Below are positions 27,159 to 35,585 of a DNA stretch of 64,000 bases, piece by piece. How positions within the stretch are numbered: the first letter of the stretch is position 1; every line of letters begins with the position of its first letter. The notes under the pieces are model-generated. The model was not told the origin of the DNA and did not search any database. It saw only the letters and a list, made by a program, of their open reading frames with translations. The stretch comes from CAVQGZ01 sp963714455 (GTDB lineage: Bacteria; Actinomycetota; Actinomycetes; Jiangellales; Jiangellaceae). Location: the NCBI GenBank assembly GCA_963714455.1, contig CAVQON010000017.1, positions 124,001 to 188,000 of the forward strand, in the 5' to 3' direction. A program made the position numbers and the translations under genes.

Positions 27159-28759
27159 AGCGGGATGTTCCCGTGCTTCTTCGGCGGCATGCTCTGCCGC
27201 TTCGTCCGCAGCGCGCGAAGCGCCTGGGTCACGGCGACCCTGGTGCGCGACGGCTCGATCACCGCGTCCACGTAGCCGCGGTCGGCGGCGACGTAGGGGT
27301 TGGCGAGCGTGTCTTCGTAGTTCTTGATCAGCTCGGCCCGCGCCGCCTCGGCGTCGTCGGCCTCGGCGAGCTTGCTGCGGTGAAGGATGTTCACCGCACC
27401 CTGCGCGCCCATGACGGCGACCTGTCCGGTGGGCCACGACACGTTGATGTCGGCACCGAGGTGCTTGCTGCCCATGACGACGTAGGCGCCGCCGTAGGCC
27501 TTGCGGGTGATCACCGTCACCTTCGGGACCGTGGCCTCGGCGTAGGCGTAGATCAGCTTGGCGCCGCGGCGGATGATGCCGTCGTGCTCCTGGCCGGTCC
27601 CGGGCAGGAAGCCGGGCACGTCCACGAACGTGATCACCGGAACGTTGAACGCGTCGCAGGTGCGCACGAACCGAGCGGCCTTCTCCGAGGCCCCGATGTC
27701 GAGCGTGCCGGCGAACTGCATGGGCTGGTTGGCGACGATGCCGACGGCGTGGCCCTCCACGCGTCCGAAGCCGGTGAGCATGTTCTGCGCGTACAGGGGC
27801 TGGACCTCGAGAAACTCCCCGTCGTCGAGCACCGCCGAGATCACGGTCAGCATGTCGTAGGGCTGGTTCGCCGAGTCGGGGATCAGCGTGTCGAGCGCGA
27901 GGTCGCTCTCGGTGGCCTCCATGGGCAGCGGGTCGAGCGCCTCGAGCACCGGTGCCTTCTCGTGGTTGTTCGACGGCAGGTACGACAGCAGGTCGCGCAC
28001 GTAGTCGAGGGCGTCCTTCTCGTCCGAACCCAGGTAGTGGGCGTTGCCCGACACCGCGTTGTGCGTGCGCGCCCCGCCGAGCTCTTCGAAGCCGATGTCT
28101 TCGCCGGTGACCGTCTTGATCACCTCGGGGCCGGTGATGAACATGTGGCTGGTCTGGTCGACCATCACCGTGAAGTCGGTGATCGCGGGGCTGTACACCG
28201 CGCCGCCGGCGCACGGGCCCATGATCAGCGACACCTGCGGCACCACGCCGGAGGCGAGCACGTTGCGGTAGAAGATCTCGCCGTACAGACCGAGGGAGAC
28301 CACGCCCTCCTGGATGCGCGCGCCCCCGGAGTCGTTGATGCCGATCACCGGGCAGCCGATCTTGAGAGCGGTGTCCATGACCTTCACGATCTTCTCGCCG
28401 AACACCTCGCCGAGGCTGCCGCCGAACACGGTGAAGTCTTGGGCGAAGAGCGCCACCTGGCGACCGTCGATGGTGGCCAGGCCGGTGACGACGCCGTCGC
28501 CGTAGGGTCGCGTCTCGTCCAGCCCGAACGCGGTGGACCGGTGCCGGGCCAGCTCGTCGAACTCCACGAACGAGCCCTCGTCGACCAGGGCGGCGATGCG
28601 CTCACGGGCCGTCATCTTGCCGCGGGCATGCTGCTTCTCGACGGCCTTGGCCGATCCGGCGTGGATGGCATCGTCGGTTCGTGCCGTGAGGTCGGCCAGC
28701 TTCGCTGCGGTGGTGCTGACGTCCCGGACGGGGACGTCAGCGGCGGGGTCGCCAGACAT
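27155..28759 (-). CDS. accD5: Propionyl/acetyl-CoA carboxylase beta subunit (AccD5/PccB-like)
   Basis: 534 residues. N-domain: GKMTARERIAALVDEGSF, FAQDFTVFGGSLGE, INDSGGARIQEG, MGPCAGGAVYSPA; C-domain: FVDVPGFLPGTGQEH, TRKAYGGAYVVMGSKHLG, ending in KHGNIPL. It transfers carboxyl from biotin to propionyl-CoA and/or acetyl-CoA, giving methylmalonyl- or malonyl-CoA. ATG 28759 is preceded by a strong AGGAGGA site, and an upstream in-frame ATG is rejected. A TAGGCT -10 (28818-28823) suggests a ~50-base leader. The epsilon gene follows with overlap; the order accD5-accE5-maf is that of M. tuberculosis Rv3280-Rv3282. Confidence 0.95.
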   Translation of the reverse strand: MSGDPAADVPVRDVSTTAAKLADLTARTDDAIHAGSAKAVEKQHARGKMTARERIAALVDEGSFVEFDELARHRSTAFGLDETRPYGDGVVTGLATIDGRQVALFAQDFTVFGGSLGEVFGEKIVKVMDTALKIGCPVIGINDSGGARIQEGVVSLGLYGEIFYRNVLASGVVPQVSLIMGPCAGGAVYSPAITDFTVMVDQTSHMFITGPEVIKTVTGEDIGFEELGGARTHNAVSGNAHYLGSDEKDALDYVRDLLSYLPSNNHEKAPVLEALDPLPMEATESDLALDTLIPDSANQPYDMLTVISAVLDDGEFLEVQPLYAQNMLTGFGRVEGHAVGIVANQPMQFAGTLDIGASEKAARFVRTCDAFNVPVITFVDVPGFLPGTGQEHDGIIRRGAKLIYAYAEATVPKVTVITRKAYGGAYVVMGSKHLGADINVSWPTGQVAVMGAQGAVNILHRSKLAEADDAEAARAELIKNYEDTLANPYVAADRGYVDAVIEPSRTRVAVTQALRALRTKRQSMPPKKHGNIPL

Positions 28760-28817
28760 CGGGTCCTCCTGAGCCAGGTTCGGCGGGTGCCGGGTGCGAG
28801 CCACCCGGGCTGAGCCC

Positions 28818-28880
28818 AGCCTAGTAAGGCCGCGGACGGTGTCGACTGAGCAGGCCCGAGAAGCCCGCCCGCACTAGCCT
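28818..28880. promoter_or_regulatory. Divergent promoters of the accD5-accE operon and ppc
   Basis: Minus-strand TAGGCT (28818-28823) gives a leader of about 50 bases with a ribosome site for accD5. Plus-strand TAGCCT (28875-28880) lies eight bases before the ppc GTG, a near-leaderless layout. Inferred from motifs. Confidence 0.4.
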
Positions 28881-28888
28881 TTCCGACC

Positions 28889-31600
28889 GTGCCCAGCCCC
28901 GCGCAGCCGCCGCTCGCCCGGTCGTCCGCACGGCTGGACGTGCCCGACGAGCTGCGCGCCGACGTGCGCATGCTCGGCGAGGTGCTGGGCGACGTGCTGG
29001 TCGAGTTCGGTGGACAGAGCCTGCTCGACGACGTCACGACGCTGCGTCGGCTCGTGATCGCTGCCCACGACGTCGATGCGGACGGGGCGTACGGGGGAGG
29101 CGGGGCAGCCGGGTCCGGGGAGCCCGGGGCGGGGGAGCAGGCCGCAGGCGCGGCGCAGGCGCTGATCGACTCGTGGCCGCTGCAGCGCGCTGAAGAGGTG
29201 GCGCGGGCGTTCGCGGTGTTCTTCCACCTGGTCAACCTGGCCGAGGAGTACCACCGCAAGCGCATGATGAGCCGGGCCGGTTCGGCGCAGCAGCCGGCCC
29301 CGGACGGCGTGGGCAGCGCGGTGTCGGTGATCGAGGCCGCACACGGGGCCGCCTACGCCCAGGCCATGCTCGCCGGGCTCGAGATACGACCGGTGCTCAC
29401 CGCGCACCCGACCGAGGCTCGTCGCCGTTCCACCGTCCGGGCGATCCGGCGCATCTCGGCCCTGCTGGAGCAGCAGGACGACCCCCGCACGTCCGCCGCG
29501 GAGCGCTCCGAGGTGCGCCGCCGGCTGCTGGAGGAGGTCGACAGCCTGTGGCGGGCCGGCCTGGTGCGCGACGAGCGTCCCGGCCCGCTCGACGAGGTGC
29601 GTACGGCGATGGCCGTGTTCGACGAGGTGCTGTTCGCGATCGCGCCCCGCACCTACCGGCGGGTCGAGACGGCGCTGAGCCCCGACCAGACCGGCGCCGT
29701 CCCCCCGCGAGTCCCGGCGTTCATCCGCTGGGGCTCGTGGATCGGCGGGGACCGCGACGGCAACCCCAACGTCACCGCGTCGATCACTCGGCAGGCGATG
29801 GCCATCCAGTCCGACCACGTGCTGCGCGCGCTGGAGGACGCCACCTCGCGCATCGCCTGGGCGATGACGGCGGGCGCGTCCAGCACCCCGCCGAGCCCTG
29901 GCGTGCGTCGGCTGATCGCCGATGCGCGGGCGATGGCACCGGAGGTGATGGAGCCGCTGGCCGCGCGCGCGACCAGCGAGCCGCACCGGCTGGCCCTGCT
30001 CGTGTGTGCCGAGCGCATCAAGGCCACCCGTGAGCGCAACGCCGACACCGCCTACCCGGCCGCCGCCGACCTGCGCGCAGACCTGATCACGGTGCAGCGC
30101 TCGCTCGCCGCTGCGGGAGCTGCGCGGCTGGCGTACGGCGAGCTGGCGCACCTGGTCTGGCAGGTGGAGACGTTCGGCTTTCACCTGGCCGAGCTCGAGG
30201 TGCGCCAGCACAGCCAGGTGCACGCCCGTGCCCTCGCCGAGGTGCGCGCCGGCGGCGAGCTCTCACCCGAGACCGAGGAGGTGCTGGCGACCATCCGCGT
30301 GATGGCCCAGATCCAGGCGCGGTTCGGGCCGGACGCCGCGCGGCGGTACGTGGTGTCGTTCACGCGCAGCGCCGACGACATCGCCGCGGTCTACGAGCTT
30401 GCCCAGGCCGCCGGCGCGGAGCAGATGGTGCTGGACGTCATCCCGCTCTTCGAGACCGGGGACGACCTGGCCCGCAGCGTCGATGTGGTCGACGAGATGG
30501 TGGGGCTGGCGCCGGTGCGCCACCGGTTGTCGGCCACCGGCCGTCGCCTCGAGGTGATGGTGGGCTACTCCGACTCCGCGAAAGACATCGGCCCGGTGTC
30601 GGCGACCCTCGCCCTCTACGACGCCCAGGACGGCCTGGCTCGCTGGGCGCAGCGCCATGCCATTGCGCTGACCCTCTTCCACGGCCGGGGCGGTGCCCTC
30701 GGCCGCGGTGGGGGCCCGGTGAACCGCGCGGTGCTGGCCCAGCCCCCCGGCTCGGTGTCCGGCCGGTTCAAGGTGACCGAGCAGGGCGAGGTGATCTTCG
30801 CCCGGTACGGCGACCCCATGCTGGCCATGCGCCACGTCGAGCAGGTGGCCTCCGCGGCCCTGCTCGCCTCGACCCCCACCGTCGAGGAGCGCGCCAGCCG
30901 CGCCGCGCAGACCTTCGAGCACCTCGCCGACCGGCTCTTCACCTGCGCGCGCGACGCCTACTGGGCGCTGGTCCGGCGCGAGGGTTTCGCCGACTGGTTC
31001 GTCAAGGCCACCGCGCTGGACGAGATCGGCCGGCTGCCGCTGGGCTCGCGACCGGCCCGACGTGGTCTGTCGCTGGACTCGTTGGACGACCTTCGGGCGA
31101 TCCCGTGGGTGTTCTCGTGGGCGCAGAGCAGGGCGAACGTCCCCGGCTGGTACGGCCTCGGCTCGTCGGTGGAGCAGGTGGACGACCTCGACCTGCTGCG
31201 AGCGGCCTACGCCCAGTGGCCGCTGTTCACGGTGATGATCGACAACGCCGAGATGTCGTTGGCCAAGACCGACCGGCGCATCCTCACCCGCTACCTCGCC
31301 TCCGGCGACCGGCCCGACATCGTCGAGGCGATCCTCGACGAGCAACGCCGCAGCGTGGCGGCCGTCCTGGCCGTCACGGGTCAGTCACGCCTGCTGGAGA
31401 ACCACACGGTGCTCGGACGCGCGGTGCAGATGCGCAACCCCTACGTGGACGCGCTGTCGTACCTGCAGATGCGGGCACTGTCCGAGCTGCGGGCCGTGCG
31501 CGCGGACGACAGCGCCGACCAGGCCCGCACCGAGGCCCTCAACCGTCTCGTGCGCCTGACGGTGAACGGCGTGGCGGCCGGGCTCCAGAACACCGGCTGA
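28889..31600 (+). CDS. ppc: Phosphoenolpyruvate carboxylase
   Basis: 903 residues, full length. It makes oxaloacetate from PEP and bicarbonate. Conserved sites: TAHPTEARRRS (catalytic His, near residue 170), VGYSDSAKDIGP (Lys), FHGRGGALGRGGGP (glycine loop), RAIPWVFSWAQSRANVPGW, and the C-terminal LTVNGVAAGLQNTG ending that contacts the aspartate/malate inhibitory site. A Gly/Ala/Pro-rich insert lies at residues about 68-90. The start is GTG 28889 with TAGCCT upstream. It sits between the carboxylase beta subunit and biotin ligase, which are adjacent in M. tuberculosis, so it appears inserted into a conserved pair. Confidence 0.97.
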   Translation: MPSPAQPPLARSSARLDVPDELRADVRMLGEVLGDVLVEFGGQSLLDDVTTLRRLVIAAHDVDADGAYGGGGAAGSGEPGAGEQAAGAAQALIDSWPLQRAEEVARAFAVFFHLVNLAEEYHRKRMMSRAGSAQQPAPDGVGSAVSVIEAAHGAAYAQAMLAGLEIRPVLTAHPTEARRRSTVRAIRRISALLEQQDDPRTSAAERSEVRRRLLEEVDSLWRAGLVRDERPGPLDEVRTAMAVFDEVLFAIAPRTYRRVETALSPDQTGAVPPRVPAFIRWGSWIGGDRDGNPNVTASITRQAMAIQSDHVLRALEDATSRIAWAMTAGASSTPPSPGVRRLIADARAMAPEVMEPLAARATSEPHRLALLVCAERIKATRERNADTAYPAAADLRADLITVQRSLAAAGAARLAYGELAHLVWQVETFGFHLAELEVRQHSQVHARALAEVRAGGELSPETEEVLATIRVMAQIQARFGPDAARRYVVSFTRSADDIAAVYELAQAAGAEQMVLDVIPLFETGDDLARSVDVVDEMVGLAPVRHRLSATGRRLEVMVGYSDSAKDIGPVSATLALYDAQDGLARWAQRHAIALTLFHGRGGALGRGGGPVNRAVLAQPPGSVSGRFKVTEQGEVIFARYGDPMLAMRHVEQVASAALLASTPTVEERASRAAQTFEHLADRLFTCARDAYWALVRREGFADWFVKATALDEIGRLPLGSRPARRGLSLDSLDDLRAIPWVFSWAQSRANVPGWYGLGSSVEQVDDLDLLRAAYAQWPLFTVMIDNAEMSLAKTDRRILTRYLASGDRPDIVEAILDEQRRSVAAVLAVTGQSRLLENHTVLGRAVQMRNPYVDALSYLQMRALSELRAVRADDSADQARTEALNRLVRLTVNGVAAGLQNTG

Positions 31601-31610
31601 GAGCCGACCG

Positions 31611-32375
31611 GTGCCCGACGACATCCCCCTGACCTGGGTCGACCAGGTCGACTCGACCCAGGTGACGCTCGTGGCCAGGGCGCGGGAGGGGGCGCGCGTG
31701 CAGGCGCTGGCGACCACGCACCAGACGGCCGGGCACGGTCGTCGCGACCGCGCGTGGGTCTGCCCACCCGGCGGCGGGCTCGCGCTGTCAGTGCTGCTGC
31801 ACCCGCGGCGCTCCGACGGCTGGACCTGGCTGCCGCTGCTCACCGGGGTCGCCGTGGTGCGAGCGCTCGAGCGGCTGCGGCCCCTCTCGGTCCAGCCGTC
31901 GGCCCAGCCGCCCGCCCAGGTGCTGCGGCTCAAGTGGCCCAACGACGTGCTCGACCCTGACGGCGCCAAGCTGGCCGGCCTGCTCGCCGAACGGATCGAC
32001 CAGCCGTCCGTCCCGGTGGCGTGCGTGCTCGGGATCGGGGTCAACCTGCGGACCGCCGACGCTCCCGCGGGGGCCGTGGGGCTGGACGCGCTCGGCGTCC
32101 GGTGCTCGGCGAACGACCTGGCGCGGGCTCTGCTCGACGAGCTCACCTGCTGGGTGTCGCGCTGGGAGCACGACGACGCGGCTGTGGCGCAGGCCTACCG
32201 ACACGAGTGCTCGACGCTCGGGCAGGTGGTGCGGGTGAGCCTGCCGGACTCCACCCACGTGAGCGGGCCGGCCGTGGGCGTCGACACCCACGGGCGCCTC
32301 GTCGTGCAGCAGGGCTCGCACGAGGTGGCCCTCTCGGCCGGCGACGTCGTGCACGTGCGGCCCGCTGTGCGCTGA
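31611..32375 (+). CDS. birA: Biotin--[acetyl-CoA-carboxylase] ligase
   Basis: 254 residues, catalytic-only (class I) biotin protein ligase with no DNA-binding N-domain. VDQVDSTQVTLVARA opens the fold, QTAGHGRRDRAWV is the adenylate-binding loop (GRGRRGR-like), LKWPNDVL and KLAGLLAE are active-site strands, and a small C-terminal SH3-like domain ends VHVRPAVR. It biotinylates the EAMKM lysine of the alpha subunit at 20.3 kb. Starts at GTG 31611, ten bases after ppc, so co-transcription is likely. It lacks a repressor domain, so it does not regulate transcription as E. coli BirA does. Confidence 0.93.
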   Translation: MPDDIPLTWVDQVDSTQVTLVARAREGARVQALATTHQTAGHGRRDRAWVCPPGGGLALSVLLHPRRSDGWTWLPLLTGVAVVRALERLRPLSVQPSAQPPAQVLRLKWPNDVLDPDGAKLAGLLAERIDQPSVPVACVLGIGVNLRTADAPAGAVGLDALGVRCSANDLARALLDELTCWVSRWEHDDAAVAQAYRHECSTLGQVVRVSLPDSTHVSGPAVGVDTHGRLVVQQGSHEVALSAGDVVHVRPAVR

Positions 32376-32446
32376 CGCCGGGAATCGCGGCACGCCGGGG
32401 GCTCGGTCGCGCCGTTGCGGCACACGAGCATGCCAGGATGCGCGCC

Positions 32447-32944
32447 ATGGGATACCCCGAAGACGCCTTGGGCAGCGGCGAGGCCGTGCTGGTGCACACC
32501 CGTACCCACTGGAAAGCCCTGATCGGGTCGATCCTGTGGCTCGCGCTCGGCGTCGTCGCCGTGGTGCTCCTGCTGGTGCTGCTGCCCAGCGGGAACGTCG
32601 AGGACATCGTGCGATGGGTGGGTCTGGTCGGCGTCGGGCTCGCCGTGCTCTGGTTCGCGCTCTCGCCCCTCATCCGGTGGCTCAGCTCGAGCTACACCAT
32701 CACGACGCAGCGCATCATGGAGCGCAACGGCCTGCTGCGCCAGACCGGGCGCAACATCCCCCTCAAGCGGGTGAGCGGTGTCTCGTTCGAGAAGGACGTG
32801 ATCGACCGGATGCTCGGCTGCGGCACCCTGCTGATCGAGTCGTCGGCTGAGACGTCGAACGTCGTCTTCAAGGACGTCCCGGACGTCGAGAACGTCCAGC
32901 GAGTGCTCACCGACCTGATCACCGACGTCTCCGACGACGCCTGA
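32447..32944 (+). CDS. PH-domain (DUF304) membrane protein
   Basis: 165 residues. MGYPEDALGSGEAVLVHTRTHW is typical of actinobacterial homologues; read in parts it precedes two transmembrane helices (residues about 26-45 and 52-72), then a bacterial PH-like domain (SYTITTQRIMERNGLLRQTG, RVSGVSFEKDVIDRMLG). ATG 32447 has an AGGA site eight bases upstream and gives the standard N-terminus. An equivalent gene (Rv3278c) lies beside birA in M. tuberculosis. Its function there is not established; it is probably envelope-related. Confidence 0.85.
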   Translation: MGYPEDALGSGEAVLVHTRTHWKALIGSILWLALGVVAVVLLLVLLPSGNVEDIVRWVGLVGVGLAVLWFALSPLIRWLSSSYTITTQRIMERNGLLRQTGRNIPLKRVSGVSFEKDVIDRMLGCGTLLIESSAETSNVVFKDVPDVENVQRVLTDLITDVSDDA

Positions 32945-32953
32945 CGACAGGCC

Positions 32954-33442
32954 TCAACCGGTGACGTCGACGGCCTGCGGCTGCGGCGCCTTGAACACCC
33001 AGCGTCGGTAGGACCAGAAGCGGAAGGCGGTGCCCAGCGCGAGGCCGACCACGTTGGCTGCGATGTTGTCGGCCAGGGGGCTCGTGAAGCCGAGCACGTA
33101 GTGGCTGATCGCGAGGGTCACGACGGCGATGGCCATGGCGATGCCGTTGAGCACGAAGAACAGCGCGTACTCGCGCACGACGCCCGTGCGCTCGCGGTGG
33201 CGCCACGTCCAGGCGCGGTTGCCTGTGTAGGTGACGATGGTGGCCACGACCACCGAGATGATCTTGGCGGTGAGCGGCTTGTCGACGAGGACGCCCTCGC
33301 CGTCGCCGAGTCCCAGGTTGAAGCGCAGCAGGTTGAAGACGGTCACGTCGACCACGAAGCCCACGCCGCCGACGGTCAAGAAGCGGGCGATCTCGCCGGA
33401 TGCCGACCGGAGTCGCGACAGCGTCGCGTCCGGTATCAGCAC
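32954..33442 (-). CDS. GtrA-like membrane protein
   Basis: 162 residues with four membrane helices, the first following EIARFLTVGGVGFVVDVTVFNL. GtrA-like proteins are thought to flip lipid-linked sugars across the membrane. GTG 33442 is chosen because a TACACT -10 box lies six bases upstream (33449-33454) and the longer reading overlaps purK. It converges with the PH-domain gene and is divergent from purK, with 34 bases between start codons. Same relative position as Rv3277 in M. tuberculosis, between purK and the PH-domain gene. Confidence 0.85.
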   Translation of the reverse strand: MLIPDATLSRLRSASGEIARFLTVGGVGFVVDVTVFNLLRFNLGLGDGEGVLVDKPLTAKIISVVVATIVTYTGNRAWTWRHRERTGVVREYALFFVLNGIAMAIAVVTLAISHYVLGFTSPLADNIAANVVGLALGTAFRFWSYRRWVFKAPQPQAVDVTG

Positions 33443-33448
33443 CGACTC

Positions 33449-33469
33449 AGTGTATCCGCGATCTAGGCT
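33449..33469. promoter_or_regulatory. Back-to-back near-leaderless promoters of gtrA-like gene and purK
   Basis: TACACT (minus, 33449-33454) is six bases before GTG 33442; TAGGCT (plus, 33464-33469) is seven bases before GTG 33477. Only nine bases separate the -10 boxes, as in the lpdA divergent pair. Motifs seen; activity inferred. Confidence 0.45.
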
Positions 33470-33476
33470 GTCGGTC

Positions 33477-34643
33477 GTGGCCGACAACGTGACGCCCGTC
33501 CCCTCGTTCCGGCCGGTCGTGGGCGTGGTGGGGGCTGGTCAGCTGGCCCGCATGATGGCCCCGCCGGCGATCGAGCTCGACATCGACCTGCGGCTGCTGG
33601 CCGCGCGCGGGGACGACAGCGCTGCGCAGGTGATCCCGGCGACGACGGTCGGCGACGAGCGCGGCCTCGACGACCTGGAGAGGTTCTCCTCCGGGCTGGA
33701 CGTGCTGACCTTCGACCACGAGCACGTCCCCACGGCCCATCTGCACACCCTGGAGTCCGCCGGCGTGCGTGTGCGACCCGGGTCGCACGCCCTGCCCTAC
33801 GCCACCGACAAGGCGGTGATGCGGCGCGGCCTGCGCGACGCGGGTTTCGGTGTGCCGCGCTTCGAGGTGATCGAGGCACTCGACGAGCTCCCCGGGGCGG
33901 TCGAGCAGGTCGGCGGCTGGCCCGTCGTGCTCAAGACTGCCCGCGGCGGCTACGACGGCCGTGGGGTGTGGGTCGTGGAGTCGGTCGAGCAGGCCGCAGA
34001 CGCGTTCGCCGCACGGGTGCCGGTCGTCGTCGAGGAGTGGGTGCCGTTCGTGCGTGAGCTGGCGGCTCTCGTGGCCCGCGCGCCGTCCGGGCAGGCGGTG
34101 TCGTACCCGGTCGTCGAGTCGGTGCAGCGCGACGGCATCTGCGTCGAGGTGCTGGCTCCCGCACCCGGGTTGAGCGAGCAGACCTCGATCGCTGCGCAAC
34201 GCCTCGCGCTGGACGTGGCCGCGACCGTCGACGTCGTCGGCGTGCTCGCGGTGGAGCTGTTCGAGCTGGAGGACGGCTCGGTGCTGGTCAACGAGCTGGC
34301 GATGCGCCCCCACAACACCGGGCACTGGACGATCGACGGGGCGCGCACGTCGCAGTTCGAGAACCACCTGCGTGCGGTGCTCGACCTGCCACTCGGCCAA
34401 CCGACCGCGCTGGCGCCGGCGGCCGCGATGGTGAACATCCTCGGTGGCGAGGAGCCTGAGGTGCACCGTGCGCTCCGGCACGTGTTCGCGCACGATCCCG
34501 CTGTTCGTGTGCATCTTTATGGCAAAGAGATACGCCCGGGACGCAAGATCGGCCACGTCACCGTCGTCGGTGACGACATGGATGACGTGCGGGCGCGGGC
34601 CCGGCATGCCGCCGAGCACATCAGCCGGGTGGTCGAGCGGTGA
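33477..34643 (+). CDS. purK: N5-carboxyaminoimidazole ribonucleotide synthase
   Basis: 388 residues, ATP-grasp enzyme of de novo purine synthesis that makes N5-CAIR from AIR, ATP and bicarbonate. VVGVVGAGQLARMMAPPA opens the N-domain, VLKTARGGYDGRGV is the ATP-grasp core near residue 150, and VNELAMRPHNTGHWTIDGA the metal and substrate site. The start is GTG 33477 (not the ORF's distant upstream ATG), supported by TAGGCT seven bases before. It overlaps purE by GTGA, so the two are coupled. Confidence 0.96.
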   Translation: MADNVTPVPSFRPVVGVVGAGQLARMMAPPAIELDIDLRLLAARGDDSAAQVIPATTVGDERGLDDLERFSSGLDVLTFDHEHVPTAHLHTLESAGVRVRPGSHALPYATDKAVMRRGLRDAGFGVPRFEVIEALDELPGAVEQVGGWPVVLKTARGGYDGRGVWVVESVEQAADAFAARVPVVVEEWVPFVRELAALVARAPSGQAVSYPVVESVQRDGICVEVLAPAPGLSEQTSIAAQRLALDVAATVDVVGVLAVELFELEDGSVLVNELAMRPHNTGHWTIDGARTSQFENHLRAVLDLPLGQPTALAPAAAMVNILGGEEPEVHRALRHVFAHDPAVRVHLYGKEIRPGRKIGHVTVVGDDMDDVRARARHAAEHISRVVER

Positions 34644-35185
34644 GCACGGCGCACGAGGCGGTCACGCTGCCCGTCGTGGGCGTCGTCATGGGTTCGGACA
34701 GCGACTGGCCGACGATGCAGCCCGCCGCGGACGTGCTTGCCGATTTCGGCGTCGCGCACGAGGTCGACGTCGTGTCGGCGCACCGGATGCCGCAGGAGAT
34801 GCTCGCCTACGGGGAGTCTGCGGCGCAGCGGGGTCTGCGCGTGGTCATCGCCGGTGCCGGCGGGGCCGCCCATCTGCCCGGCATGCTCGCCTCGGTCACG
34901 CCGCTGCCGGTGATCGGCGTCCCGGTGCCGCTGAAGGTGCTGGACGGCCTGGACTCCCTGCTGTCCATCGTGCAGATGCCGGCTGGTGTGCCGGTGGCCA
35001 CGGTCGCCGTGGGGGGCGCCCGCAACGCGGGCCTGCTCGCGCTGCGGATCCTGGCCAGCGGTGACGGCGCCGAGGCGACCCGGCTACGTGCGGCGATGGT
35101 GGAGTTCCAGCACGACCTGGCCGAGGCTGCCCGGGCGAAGGGTCAGTCGCTCAGGCAGCAGGTCCGAGACGGGGCCACTCGATAG
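34640..35185 (+). CDS. purE: N5-carboxyaminoimidazole ribonucleotide mutase
   Basis: 181 residues, class I PurE, which converts N5-CAIR to CAIR. GVVMGSDSDWPTMQPAADVL is the substrate loop, SAHRMPQEMLAY holds the catalytic His, and GAGGAAHLPGMLASVTPLPVIGVPV (in parts) the second binding loop. It has a short N-terminal extension. The start is GTG 34640, with 4-base overlap with purK. Its 3' end overlaps the convergent CoA-binding gene by 35 bases, both reading frames being intact. Confidence 0.96.
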   Translation: MSTAHEAVTLPVVGVVMGSDSDWPTMQPAADVLADFGVAHEVDVVSAHRMPQEMLAYGESAAQRGLRVVIAGAGGAAHLPGMLASVTPLPVIGVPVPLKVLDGLDSLLSIVQMPAGVPVATVAVGGARNAGLLALRILASGDGAEATRLRAAMVEFQHDLAEAARAKGQSLRQQVRDGATR

Positions 35186-35585
35186 CCGGGCATCGGTCCA
35201 TCACCATGTCGAGCCCGGCGTCGCTGACGCGTGCGGCCGCGTCGCGGTCGATCACGCCGAGCTGGAACCACACGGCACCCGCCCCGATGCCGATCGCCTG
35301 GTCGGCGATGTCACCGGCCAGCTCGGAACGGACGAAGACGTCGACGCAGTCGACGTCGAACGGGATCTCGGCCAGGCTCGCGTAGCCGGGCTCGCCGTGC
35401 ACGGGCTCGGCCTTGGGGTGCACCGGCACGATCTGCTTGCCATGGCCCTGCAAGAAGCGAGCCACACCGAAGGCAGCCCGGGACTCGTTCGTCGACAGAC
35501 CGACGACCGCCCACACCTCGCAGTCCTCCAGCACCCGCCGGATCATCAGGTCCGAGGGCTCGTGCGGGGGTCCCGCCGTCCTCAT
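35151..35585 (-). CDS. CoA-binding domain protein (YccU-like)
   Basis: 144 residues, Rossmann-type CoA-binding domain: VWAVVGLSTNESRAAFGVARFL, VPVHPKAEPVHGEPGYASLAEIP, FVRSELAGDIADQAI, WFQLGVIDRDAAARV. The domain resembles the N-terminal part of succinyl-CoA synthetase alpha and acyl-CoA synthetases, but stand-alone members have no known reaction. ATG 35585 is chosen for its ATGA overlap with the upstream UDP-glucose dehydrogenase gene. The last 35 bases overlap the purE end tail to tail. Confidence 0.85.
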   Translation of the reverse strand: MRTAGPPHEPSDLMIRRVLEDCEVWAVVGLSTNESRAAFGVARFLQGHGKQIVPVHPKAEPVHGEPGYASLAEIPFDVDCVDVFVRSELAGDIADQAIGIGAGAVWFQLGVIDRDAAARVSDAGLDMVMDRCPAIEWPRLGPAA

